From positions 4,924,001-4,988,000 of the forward strand of contig NZ_LT607754.1 of the NCBI RefSeq assembly GCF_900090285.1: a stretch of 64,000 bases of DNA, written 5' to 3'. Position numbers and translations under genes: made by a program. This stretch comes from Micromonospora inositola (GTDB taxonomy: Bacteria; Actinomycetota; Actinomycetes; Mycobacteriales; Micromonosporaceae). Below are positions 40,895-48,372 of this stretch, piece after piece (the first letter of the stretch is position 1; each line of letters opens with the position of its first letter). The notes below the pieces were generated by a model that was not told where the DNA came from, ran no database searches, and saw only the letters and a list, made by a program, of their open reading frames with translations.

Positions 40895-42303
40895 CCGCCC
40901 GGGCGCTGCGGATGCTGGCCGGCGTCGCCCTGGCGGCGCTACTGCCGGCCGGCTGCGGCCTGCCCGAGGTCGCCGACCTGCCGCTGCCCGGCGGGGCGCC
41001 CGCCGGCGACGGCTACACCGTCACCGCCGAGTTCAGCGACGTGCTCGACCTGGTGCCCCGGGCCGCCGTCAAGGTCGACGACGTGACCGTCGGCACCGTG
41101 GAGAAGATCTCCCTGTCCGGCTGGCACGCCCGGGTCCGGCTGCGCATCGACCGCGCGGTGCGGCTGCCCGCGAACGCCACCGCCGCCGTACGCCAGAGCA
41201 GTCTGCTCGGGGAGAAGTACGTGACGGTGGCGGCGCCGCCCACCGGGCCGGCCAGCGGGCGCCTCGCCGACGGCGACGTCATCCCGCTGTCCCGCACCAC
41301 CCGGGGCGCCGAGGTGGAGGAGGTGCTCGCCGCCCTCGGGCTGCTGCTCAACGGCGGCGGCTTGGCCCAGCTGCGGACCATCAACGCCGAACTCGGCAAG
41401 GCCCTCGACGGTCGCGAGTCCGACGTCCGGGACACCCTGCGGCAGCTCGACACCTTCATCGGCGGGCTCGACCGGCAGAAGACCGACATCGTCCGCGCCA
41501 TCGACGCGCTCGACCGGCTGACCGGCCGGCTCGCCCGGCAGCGGCAGGTCGTCGGCGACGCGCTGGACTCCCTCGGCCCCGGCCTGACCGTGCTGGCCCA
41601 GCAGCGGGCTCAGCTCACCGGGGCGCTGACCGCCCTCGGTGAACTCGGCCAGGTCGGCACCCGCGTGGTCGACCGCAGCCGCGACGACACCCTGGCCAGC
41701 GTACGGGCGCTGCAACCGATCCTGGAACAGCTGGCCCGGGCCGGCGACGACCTGCCGAAGTCGCTGGACTTCATGCTGTCGTACCCGTTCCCGCCCAACG
41801 TCACCGGCGCGATCGTCGGCGACTTCGTCAACCTCTCCGTCACCGCCGACCTCGACGCCGCCAACATCCTGGCCAACCTGGTCGCCGCCGCGCCCGCCCC
41901 GGTCCGGTCGGCCGGCCGGCCGAACGCCCCCGCCGCGCCCCGACCGCCCGCCGCGGACGGCGCGAAGCCGTCGCCCGGCGGCCTGCCCGGCGTCCCAGGG
42001 CTGCCCGACCTGCCGCTGACGAGGTGCCTGCCCGACCTGAAGAACTTCCCGGCCCGGTGGACGCCGCCGAAGGAGTGCGGGCTTCCGACGGGCTGCGTGC
42101 TGCTCAAGCCCGGCTCGACGGTGCCGCTCGGCGGGCTGCTGCTGCCCAAGGGGATCGTGCCGCCGGGCACCGCCTTCCCGGCCGGCACCGAACTGCCGTC
42201 CGGCACCGTGCTGACCGCCGAGTGCGTGCTGCCGGTGACCGGGGAGGTCATCGGACAGCTCGGCGGCCTGCCGGACATCCTGGGAGGAGGGCTGATCCCG
42301 TGA
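40891..42303 (+). CDS. mceE: Mce-family lipoprotein E
   Basis: A 470-residue Mce protein made as a lipoprotein: lipobox LPAGC, lipidated Cys22. Mce domain at about 45-125 (YTVTAEFSDVLDLVPRAAVKVDDVTVGTVEKI, QSSLLGEKYVTVAAP), helical region to about 315 with SYPFPPNVTGAIVGDFVNL, the block conserved in MceE. The last 140 residues are Pro/Gly-rich with Cys pairs (TRCLPDLKNFP, CGLPTGCVLL, AECVLPV). Lipidation fits its role as the MceE subunit. ATGA overlap with mceD. Confidence 0.92.
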   Translation: MTARALRMLAGVALAALLPAGCGLPEVADLPLPGGAPAGDGYTVTAEFSDVLDLVPRAAVKVDDVTVGTVEKISLSGWHARVRLRIDRAVRLPANATAAVRQSSLLGEKYVTVAAPPTGPASGRLADGDVIPLSRTTRGAEVEEVLAALGLLLNGGGLAQLRTINAELGKALDGRESDVRDTLRQLDTFIGGLDRQKTDIVRAIDALDRLTGRLARQRQVVGDALDSLGPGLTVLAQQRAQLTGALTALGELGQVGTRVVDRSRDDTLASVRALQPILEQLARAGDDLPKSLDFMLSYPFPPNVTGAIVGDFVNLSVTADLDAANILANLVAAAPAPVRSAGRPNAPAAPRPPAADGAKPSPGGLPGVPGLPDLPLTRCLPDLKNFPARWTPPKECGLPTGCVLLKPGSTVPLGGLLLPKGIVPPGTAFPAGTELPSGTVLTAECVLPVTGEVIGQLGGLPDILGGGLIP

Positions 42304-43541
42304 TCGGACGCACCGCGAAGCTCCAGGTCCTCGCCTTCGTGCTGGTGAGCGTGCTGGGCATCGGCTACGTCGGGTTCCGCTACGTCGGCCTCGGCGACCG
42401 GCTGTTCGGCGGCGGCTACCTCGTCCACGTCGACCTGGCCCGGGCCGGCGGCATCTTCGCCAACGCCCCGGTCACCTACCGTGGCGTCCCTGTCGGCCGG
42501 GTCACCGCCGTCGAGCTGCGCGCCGACGGTGTCCGCGCCGACCTGCGGATCGACCGGGGCGTACGGGTGCCCGACGCGCTGCGGGCCGTGGTGACCCAGC
42601 GCTCCGCCGTCGGCGAGCAGTACCTCGACCTGCGGCCCGACCGCGACGGCGGGCCTTTCCTCGCCGACGGCGCCGTCATCCCGGTCGACCGGACCGGCGT
42701 CCCGCTCGCCCCCGAGACGCTGCTGACCAACCTCGACGCCCTGGTCCGCTCGATCGACCCGGACGACCTGACCGTGCTGATCAGCGAGCTGGGCACCGCG
42801 TTCGAGGGCAACGAGCAGGCCCTCGCGCGGATCCTCGACGCCGGGGACGCGCTGCTCACCGACGCGAACGCCCGGCTGCCCGAGACGCTGACGCTGATCC
42901 GCGACGGGCGGACCGTGCTCACCACCCAGGCGGAGTCCGCCGAGGCGCTGCGCCGCTGGTCCGCCGGGCTGGCGGAGCTGGCCGCCACCGTCCGCGCCGC
43001 CGACCCCGACCTGCGCCGGCTGCTCGCCACCGGCCCGCCGGCCGGCACCGAACTGCGGGCGCTGCTGCGCGGACTCGAACCCAGCATCGGCACCCTGCTC
43101 GGCAACCTGGTCACCGTCAACGGCATCGCCGCCCGCCGGCTGCCCGGCATCGAGCAGCTGCTGGTGACCTACCCGGTCGCGGTGGCCGGCGGCTTCACCG
43201 TCACCCCGGGCGACGGCACCGCCCACCTCGGCCTCGTCGTCAATCTGAGCGACCCGCCGTCCTGCGTCTACCGCGGCGGCAGCACCCGGTGCAGCGCCCA
43301 GGAGCGGGCCGCCGGCGCCGGCGTACGGGGGGCGCAGAACGCGCCGCGACCGTCCGGCCGCGAGCCGGCCCCTGCCCCCGCCCCGTCGGAGCAGGGCGGC
43401 CCGGGCGGGTACGACCCCGCGACCGGTCTGGTACTCGGGCCCGACGGGCGACCGCTGCAGTTCGGCGGGACGGGCGGGCAGTACCGGACCGCCGGTGACC
43501 AGTCGTGGAAGCAGTTGCTGCTCGCCGGGGTGACCCCGTGA
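42300..43541 (+). CDS. mceF: Mce-family protein F
   Basis: A 413-residue last Mce subunit. N-terminal helix at about 8-28 (LQVLAFVLVSVLGIGYVGF), Mce domain at about 42-120 (YLVHVDLARAGGIFANAPVTYRGVPVGRVTAVEL, QRSAVGEQYLDLRPD), helical tube region to about 300, and a Gly/Pro-rich tail that ends with GYDPATGLVLGPDGRPLQFG. That ending motif is common in actinobacterial MceF. GTG start overlaps the mceE stop. Confidence 0.92.
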   Translation: MIGRTAKLQVLAFVLVSVLGIGYVGFRYVGLGDRLFGGGYLVHVDLARAGGIFANAPVTYRGVPVGRVTAVELRADGVRADLRIDRGVRVPDALRAVVTQRSAVGEQYLDLRPDRDGGPFLADGAVIPVDRTGVPLAPETLLTNLDALVRSIDPDDLTVLISELGTAFEGNEQALARILDAGDALLTDANARLPETLTLIRDGRTVLTTQAESAEALRRWSAGLAELAATVRAADPDLRRLLATGPPAGTELRALLRGLEPSIGTLLGNLVTVNGIAARRLPGIEQLLVTYPVAVAGGFTVTPGDGTAHLGLVVNLSDPPSCVYRGGSTRCSAQERAAGAGVRGAQNAPRPSGREPAPAPAPSEQGGPGGYDPATGLVLGPDGRPLQFGGTGGQYRTAGDQSWKQLLLAGVTP

Positions 43542-43564
43542 CCGGCGTACCTGAGGAGGTGCCC

Positions 43565-44317
43565 GTGCAGGACCGCAAGGATCCCAAGCTCAGAGTGATC
43601 AACGGAGCGAAGCCGGGGGCGCCCGGCCGTCCCCGGCAGCGCCGACTCGTCGCCCGTGCCGTGCCGCGGCCGGCCGAGCCGATCGAGGAGGTGCTGGAAC
43701 GTCTCGACCGGGAGCCGGTGGAGGACCCGACCGGGACCGAGGACCGCACCGTGATCGGCGACCCGGCGGAGGTCGAGGACCTGCCGGCACGCGCCGCCGC
43801 CGACGACGGCTCGACGGACGCCGGTACGCCCGGCCGGCGGCGAGCGCTGCTCGCCCTGCTCGTCGTTCTGCTGGCCGCGGCCCTGGCGGGAGCCGGGTAC
43901 TACGGGCACCGCTGGTACGTCGACCGGGCCACCGACCAGGCCCGACAGGACGCCGTCGCCGCCGCCCGGCAGGCCAGCGTCAACTTCGTCTCGGTCAGCG
44001 CCGCCAGCGTCGACCGGGACCTGCAGCGCATCGTCGCCAGGGCCACCGGCGACTTCAAGGACGAGTTCACCCGCGGCCAGGCGCAGGTGCGCAAGGCGGT
44101 GGTGGAGAACAAGGTCCAGTCGCAGGGGTCGGTGCTGCGCGCCGGACTGGTCTCCGGGGACCGCAGCCGCGCCGTCGTGCTGGTGGCCGTCGACGCCACC
44201 GTCAAGAACGTCAAGGCCCCCGACGGCCGCCCCTCGCACTACCGCATCCAGGTGGACCTGGTCCGCGACCGGGACTCGGGTGACTGGCTGGTGTCCAAGC
44301 TGCAGTTCGTCGGCTGA
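43565..44317 (+). CDS. Mce-associated membrane protein 1
   Basis: A 250-residue protein: basic/acidic cytoplasmic region (1-93), one membrane helix at about 97-118 (RALLALLVVLLAAALAGAGYYG), and an outside domain with AAARQASVNFVSVSAASVDRDLQRIVARATGDFKDEFTRG, the core of Mas-type proteins that are structurally NTF2-like. Start at the GTG 43565 chosen because GAGGAGG lies five bases upstream; a GTG at 43538 overlapping the mceF stop is the alternative. Mas proteins stabilise the Mce complex. Confidence 0.85.
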   Translation: MQDRKDPKLRVINGAKPGAPGRPRQRRLVARAVPRPAEPIEEVLERLDREPVEDPTGTEDRTVIGDPAEVEDLPARAAADDGSTDAGTPGRRRALLALLVVLLAAALAGAGYYGHRWYVDRATDQARQDAVAAARQASVNFVSVSAASVDRDLQRIVARATGDFKDEFTRGQAQVRKAVVENKVQSQGSVLRAGLVSGDRSRAVVLVAVDATVKNVKAPDGRPSHYRIQVDLVRDRDSGDWLVSKLQFVG

Positions 44318-44334
44318 CCCGGAGGAGGAGTCCG

Positions 44335-44841
44335 ATGCGTGTCCCCACAGTCCTGCGTCGCCGGCCCGGGCGGCTCCCGCTGCTGCCGACGCTCGTCGTC
44401 GCGCTCGTGGTCGCGGCGGCCGTCGCCGTCACCGGCTGGTACGGCGACCACCGCGCCGGCCAGCGCGACCGGGCCGTACGCCAGGCCCTGGCCACCGCGC
44501 CCGCCGCCGCCAAGGCGATCTTCTCGTACGACTACCGCACCTTCGACGACAGCGTGGCCAACGGACGCACCTTCGCCACCGGCGACTTCGCCGACGAGTA
44601 CGCCAAGACCACGGCGACGCTCAAGGAGACCGCGACCAAGCAGCAGGCCGTGGTCCTGGCCGAGGTGTCCGCCACCGGGGTGGTCACCGCCGGCACCGAC
44701 CGGGTGGAGCTGCTCGTCTACCTGAACCAGTACCGGCGCAACGTCAGCACGGCGGGGGAGAAGGTCGACCAGAACCGGGTCGTGCTCACCATGGTCCCGG
44801 TCCGCGGGGAATGGAAGGTCGTCAAGGCGACAGCGATCTGA
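44335..44841 (+). CDS. Mce-associated membrane protein 2
   Basis: A 168-residue protein with one N-terminal membrane helix (about 17-36, LLPTLVVALVVAAAVAVTG) and a Mas-type outer domain: TAPAAAKAIFSYDYRTFDDSVANGRTFATGDFADEY, then VELLVYLNQYRRN and LTMVPVRGEWKVVKATAI. The I-F-S-Y-D-Y-R block is the usual signature. Good ribosome site GGAGGAG. Last gene of the mce operon. Confidence 0.88.
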   Translation: MRVPTVLRRRPGRLPLLPTLVVALVVAAAVAVTGWYGDHRAGQRDRAVRQALATAPAAAKAIFSYDYRTFDDSVANGRTFATGDFADEYAKTTATLKETATKQQAVVLAEVSATGVVTAGTDRVELLVYLNQYRRNVSTAGEKVDQNRVVLTMVPVRGEWKVVKATAI

Positions 44842-44916
44842 CGCGGCGTTTCCCGGTAACCGCATTCGGGTAGGTCCCCGGCTGACCGACCTGAACACGT
44901 GTATGGAGGCCATTCG

Positions 44917-45882
44917 ATGAAAGACAACTTCGGGAACGCGGTGGGCGACGCGTTCCGTTCGGTGATGCTGTTCCTGCCCAAGGCGGTCGCCTTCATCGCG
45001 ATCCTGGTGGTCGGCTGGCTGATCGCCAAGGCCGTGCTGAAGATCGTGGACAAGCTCCTGGAGCGGGTGCACTTCGACCGGGCCGTCGAGCGCGGCGGCA
45101 TCAAGACCGCCCTGGCCCGGTCCAGGTACGACGCCAGCGACATCGTCGCGAAGCTGGCCTACTACGGGGTGCTGCTGGTGACCCTCCAGCTCGCCTTCGG
45201 CATCTGGGGCCCGAACCCGATCTCCGACCTGATCGCCGGGGTCATCGCCTGGCTGCCCCGCGCGTTCGTCGCCATCGTCATCGTGGTGGTGGCCGCCGCG
45301 ATCGCCAGGGCGGTCAAGGACATCATCTCCAGCGCCCTCGGCGGCCTGTCGTACGGCCGGGTGCTGGCCAACATCGCGTCGGTGTTCATCCTGGGCCTGG
45401 GCGTCATCGCCGCCCTGAACCAGATCGGCGTGGCCACCACGGTCACCACCCCGGTGCTGATCGCGGTGCTCGCGACCCTCGGCGGCATCCTCGTCGTGGG
45501 GGTCGGCGGCGGGCTGGTCCGGCCGATGCAGAGCCGCTGGGAGAACTGGCTGAGCCGTGCCGAGCAGGAGTCGCAGACCATCGCCACGCACGCCCGGGCG
45601 TACCAGGCCGGCCGGCGCGACGTCGAGGCCCGGCTGAGCCAGCCGGTCAGCCCGTACGCCGAGGCCGAGCTGACCCAGCCGGTCGCCCGGGACGCCGACG
45701 CCGACCGCACCCAGGTGGTCCCGCCGTACGGCGCGGCGGAGCCCACCCAGCCGGTCCCGCCGTACGGCGACTCGGAGCGTACCCAGCCGACGACGCCGCG
45801 GCAGCCCACCGCCGAGCAGGCGGTGGACAACGAGTCCACGATGGTCATCCCGCAGGCGGACGCGGAGAAGTTCCGCCGCTGA
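44917..45882 (+). CDS. MscS-like / conserved TM-helix channel protein with repeat tail
   Basis: A 321-residue membrane protein with about five helices in residues 1-210 (FLPKAVAFIAILVVGWLIAKAVL, IVAKLAYYGVLLVTLQLAFGIW, WLPRAFVAIVIVVVAAAIA, VFILGLGVIAALNQIGVATTVTTPVLIAVLATLGGILVVGVGGGL). It belongs to the small conductance mechanosensitive-channel relatives that lack the large cytoplasmic domain. The C-terminal 90 residues are hydrophilic and repeat TQPV/PPYG/AE units, ending NESTMVIPQ. Start at 44917 with GGAGG upstream. Hairpin terminator follows. Confidence 0.85.
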   Translation: MKDNFGNAVGDAFRSVMLFLPKAVAFIAILVVGWLIAKAVLKIVDKLLERVHFDRAVERGGIKTALARSRYDASDIVAKLAYYGVLLVTLQLAFGIWGPNPISDLIAGVIAWLPRAFVAIVIVVVAAAIARAVKDIISSALGGLSYGRVLANIASVFILGLGVIAALNQIGVATTVTTPVLIAVLATLGGILVVGVGGGLVRPMQSRWENWLSRAEQESQTIATHARAYQAGRRDVEARLSQPVSPYAEAELTQPVARDADADRTQVVPPYGAAEPTQPVPPYGDSERTQPTTPRQPTAEQAVDNESTMVIPQADAEKFRR

Positions 45883-45895
45883 CCGTCCGCACGCA

Positions 45896-45928
45896 CACCG
45901 GGTGGGACCCAGCGGGTCCCACCCGGTG
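45896..45928 (+). terminator. Strong hairpin terminator after the MscS-like gene
   Basis: CACCGGGTGGGACCC and GGGTCCCACCCGGTG form a perfect 15-base stem with a three-base loop, 13 bases past the stop. No T tract. Confidence 0.8.
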
Positions 45929-45940
45929 CGCGTTCCCGGC

Positions 45941-45946
45941 TAGGCT
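45941..45946 (+). promoter_or_regulatory. -10 element of a leaderless promoter
   Basis: TAGGCT lies six bases before the GTG at 45953 and directly after the terminator, so transcription should begin at the start codon. No convincing -35 could be fixed. Confidence 0.55.
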
Positions 45947-45952
45947 TCCGAT

Positions 45953-47104
45953 GTGCCGGAGCAGAGTCCGAGCGGGACGGAGCTGTCCGACCCCGAGCAG
46001 GGCGACACCATGGTGAGCCCGGAAACCTACCTCCGCGGGGGTGACGGCATGCTGCCCTCCGCCCTTTCCGGGATCGACGTCGTCTGGATCGGTGGTCTGG
46101 TCGCCGCTTGCACCGGGACGGCTCTGGCAGTGGTCGGGTTGGCCCTGCCCTGGGGGCTGGTCAGATCGAACAGTCGGTCCGGGGCCGTCCCGGTGTACCT
46201 GACCGACTTCGGCCCCGCGCTGGCACCCGCGACGGCCGCACTCCTGGTGACGTCGGCGATGTGCGCCGGGGTGTGCTTCGCGTCGCGAAGCCGGCTCGGC
46301 GCGATACTACGCATGGTCAACGTGGTGATCTCGACGCTCTGGATCTTCCTGGTGCTGGCCGCGACCACGTATCTGGCGCGCGGACTGACCATGAACCTGG
46401 TCGATCCGTTGACGGGCGTGGCGCTGACGGTGACCGTGCAGAGCACCACGCCGTCGACCGGAGCGATCCTCTACGACTTCGGGACGATGCTGCTGGTCGG
46501 CGGTGCCGTCGCAGCCGTCCGGCTGCCCGGCCCGCCCGGCCTGCCCATTCAGCATCCGTCCATGCCGCGGTTCGCGGCCCAGCTCGCCGCCACGAGGGCG
46601 AGGCTGCGCTGGGTGATGACCGTGCTCGCCTTCGGGCTGGCGGTTACCTCTATCGCATTGCCGTGGTACAGGCAGTTTGCCCCGCTCAATGAGTCGGAGA
46701 CGGCGCCGATCATGGTGACGGTGCACGATCTGCACGTGTGGCTGGGAACGTACCGGATCGGGCTGATCGCCTGCATCCTGCTGTACGCCGGCGCGTTGGT
46801 GGCGTCCCAGAGCGCCACGGCCCGCACCACCGCGGCGTTGCGTGCCATCGGCATGATGGCGTCCGCCGCGGTGGTGGCGGTCCTGTCGGTCGGCCTCGCC
46901 GCGCTGTGGCGTGGCTCCGCCGTACGTCAGGGACGGGCAGAATACGTGAACAACGCGCTGCACGTAGGCCCGGGCTATTTCTTCGCACTCGCGGCGATGA
47001 TCGCGCTGCTGGTCGGCATCGCCCTGGTCGGCCCCGTGATTCCGCAGCGACCGGCGGCCCCCGCCGAGGTGGCGACGTCACCGGTGGATGCGGATGATCA
47101 GTAG
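45953..47104 (+). CDS. Hypothetical multi-pass membrane protein
   Basis: A 383-residue protein of unknown function. A polar N-terminus (1-40) is followed by about eight membrane segments, for example WIGGLVAACTGTALAVVGLALPW near 45, VVISTLWIFLVLAATTYLA near 128, WVMTVLAFGLAVTSIALPWY near 222 and FFALAAMIALLVGIALVGPV near 344. The two halves look alike (each has a segment ending ALPW followed by an outside loop), so it may be an internal duplication. GTG start is supported by the leaderless-type -10. The stop lies 17 bases into the next gene, so the two are linked. Confidence 0.7.
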   Translation: MPEQSPSGTELSDPEQGDTMVSPETYLRGGDGMLPSALSGIDVVWIGGLVAACTGTALAVVGLALPWGLVRSNSRSGAVPVYLTDFGPALAPATAALLVTSAMCAGVCFASRSRLGAILRMVNVVISTLWIFLVLAATTYLARGLTMNLVDPLTGVALTVTVQSTTPSTGAILYDFGTMLLVGGAVAAVRLPGPPGLPIQHPSMPRFAAQLAATRARLRWVMTVLAFGLAVTSIALPWYRQFAPLNESETAPIMVTVHDLHVWLGTYRIGLIACILLYAGALVASQSATARTTAALRAIGMMASAAVVAVLSVGLAALWRGSAVRQGRAEYVNNALHVGPGYFFALAAMIALLVGIALVGPVIPQRPAAPAEVATSPVDADDQ

Positions 47105-48035
47105 GCGCCGCTCGGGGCGGACCCGGTCGCCCAACAGCCCACGGACGCCTCGACCCCGCACCAAGCCGGCGACGGCCGAGCCCACCCCGGCTCAGCGGCC
47201 GACGGAGGACGGATCCGCCCCCGCATCGCCGGCGACACCGACTCTCGCGGCCGCTCTCCGTACAGTGTGGCTCCGACTGTCACGCGGGACGCAGGCGCTC
47301 GTCACCCTACTCGCCACCACCGCCCTCGCCGCTGCCATACCCGGCGTGATTCCGTACGTCTCCGACGGCGCCCTCGATCTCGTCGACAACCCGCCGCTGC
47401 GGGTCGATGTCAGGTCCAACGGATCCACCGCTGGTCTGTACCTGGCGTCCGACACGGCCCGGAGCGAACCCGCCGGGGCCCTCCGCAATCCCGGTGGACC
47501 GGGTTGGGTGCCGCTCGGCGACTCGGAGCAGGTGCTGATCCTGGAGGGCCGGCGCTCCGGCACCGTCGCGATCACCGGCCTGGTCGCCGAGATGGTCGAG
47601 CGCCGCCCACCGATGACCGGCACGTTCTTCGGTATCCCTGCCCAGGGTGAACAGGAAAACACCATTCTGGAGGTGCGGCTCGACGATCCGCAGGGCGTGC
47701 CACTGGGTAGGGACGGCGCGCCGTACTTCGTTGCCCATCACCTCGAACTGGCCAAGGGTGAGCTGCGCGTGATCCGGATCAGGTCGTGGACCAACGAGTG
47801 CTTCTGCAGCTGGCGGCTCCGGATGACCTACCACTACCGGGGCGCGGACCACATCCTGTTGTTGCCCGCCCCGGACAAAGCACCGTTCCAGACGACCGCT
47901 GGAGCCGCCCGCCCCGCCGACTACCAGGTGCAGTACGTCTGGAACAGCCATGGCGTCCTCGTCCGGTTGGACTGCCGTACGAACGGTACCGAGTGCGCGA
48001 AGACCCACGTCCCGAGTCATCCACCGGTCCGGTGA
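47088..48035 (+). CDS. Hypothetical single-pass protein
   Basis: A 315-residue protein of unknown function. A basic, Pro-rich cytoplasmic segment (1-60) precedes one membrane helix at about 70-92 (ALVTLLATTALAAAIPGVIPYVS). The outer part (about 95-315) is beta-rich and polar with SNGSTAGLYL, VLILEGRRSGTVAITGLVAEMVERR, and a Cys pair in SWTNECFCSWRLRMTY that could bind metal or form a disulfide. ATG at 47088 overlaps the upstream gene; the ATG two codons later is an alternative. No recognised domain. Codon use fits its neighbours. Confidence 0.65.
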   Translation: MRMISRRRSGRTRSPNSPRTPRPRTKPATAEPTPAQRPTEDGSAPASPATPTLAAALRTVWLRLSRGTQALVTLLATTALAAAIPGVIPYVSDGALDLVDNPPLRVDVRSNGSTAGLYLASDTARSEPAGALRNPGGPGWVPLGDSEQVLILEGRRSGTVAITGLVAEMVERRPPMTGTFFGIPAQGEQENTILEVRLDDPQGVPLGRDGAPYFVAHHLELAKGELRVIRIRSWTNECFCSWRLRMTYHYRGADHILLLPAPDKAPFQTTAGAARPADYQVQYVWNSHGVLVRLDCRTNGTECAKTHVPSHPPVR

Positions 48036-48225
48036 CCGTGGCGCCTGAGCCGCCGCCCTGCTCGACATGCTGATCTACATGGTCGTCCGACAGATCGTCC
48101 TACGCGAAATCTGCCCGCACCGCGACGCACCCCGCACCCTGCTGCACCGACTCGGTTGTCGGTTCGCGATCAGGTGGATGCCACCTCGGACAGTCGCTCG
48201 CTCCACGGCGAGGATCCGCAACACC

Positions 48226-48241
48226 CACCGGAAATCCGGTG
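48226..48241 (+). terminator. Short hairpin between the unknown gene and the MFS leader
   Basis: CACCGG-aaat-CCGGTG, six-base perfect stem. It lies 190 bases past the preceding stop and just before the MFS promoter, so it could end read-through from upstream. The stretch 48036-48225 shows nothing else I can support; an open frame there (48067-48264) is not protein-like. Confidence 0.4.
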
Positions 48242-48261
48242 AACGTTTGTGGACACCGCAC

Positions 48262-48267
48262 TAGCAT
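48262..48267 (+). promoter_or_regulatory. -10 element for the leader peptide and MFS transporter
   Basis: TAGCAT sits seven bases before the ATG of a five-codon reading frame, as in the other leaderless starts in this window. No clear -35. Confidence 0.45.
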
Positions 48268-48274
48268 CGACGCC

Positions 48275-48292
48275 ATGACCTGGCGATGTTGA
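48275..48292 (+). CDS. Possible leader peptide MTWRC upstream of the MFS transporter
   Basis: ATG-ACC-TGG-CGA-TGT-TGA encodes the five-residue peptide MTWRC. It lies at the expected 5' end of the message, 80 bases before the transporter ATG, and is followed by competing hairpins (48313-48348). This layout resembles ribosome-controlled attenuators of efflux and resistance genes, in which stalling on a tiny leader frame opens the downstream structure. Trp, Arg and Cys codons in a row are slow to decode. Whether it is translated is not shown by sequence alone. Confidence 0.4.
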   Translation: MTWRC

Positions 48293-48312
48293 TCCTGCCC
48301 TGAGAGCCGCTG

Positions 48313-48348
48313 CCGCGGGCCGCCGCGGACGCCGTACGTCCGGTGTCC
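48313..48348 (+). promoter_or_regulatory. Mutually exclusive hairpins (candidate attenuator)
   Basis: Three stems compete: CCGCGG-gccg-CCGCGG (48313-48328), CGGACG-ccgta-CGTCCG (48326-48342), and GGACGCCG with CGGTGTCC (48327-48334 with 48341-48348, one G-U pair). They share bases, so only one or two can form together. The transporter's ribosome site (GGGAAGG) lies just beyond. Confidence 0.45.
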
Positions 48349-48372
48349 GTTCCGCCCCCGTGGGAAGGCCTC

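Noticed and set aside
48067..48264. A 65-codon open frame between the unknown gene and the MFS transporter
   Set aside because: No ribosome site, no protein-like pattern, and it runs across the likely MFS promoter region.
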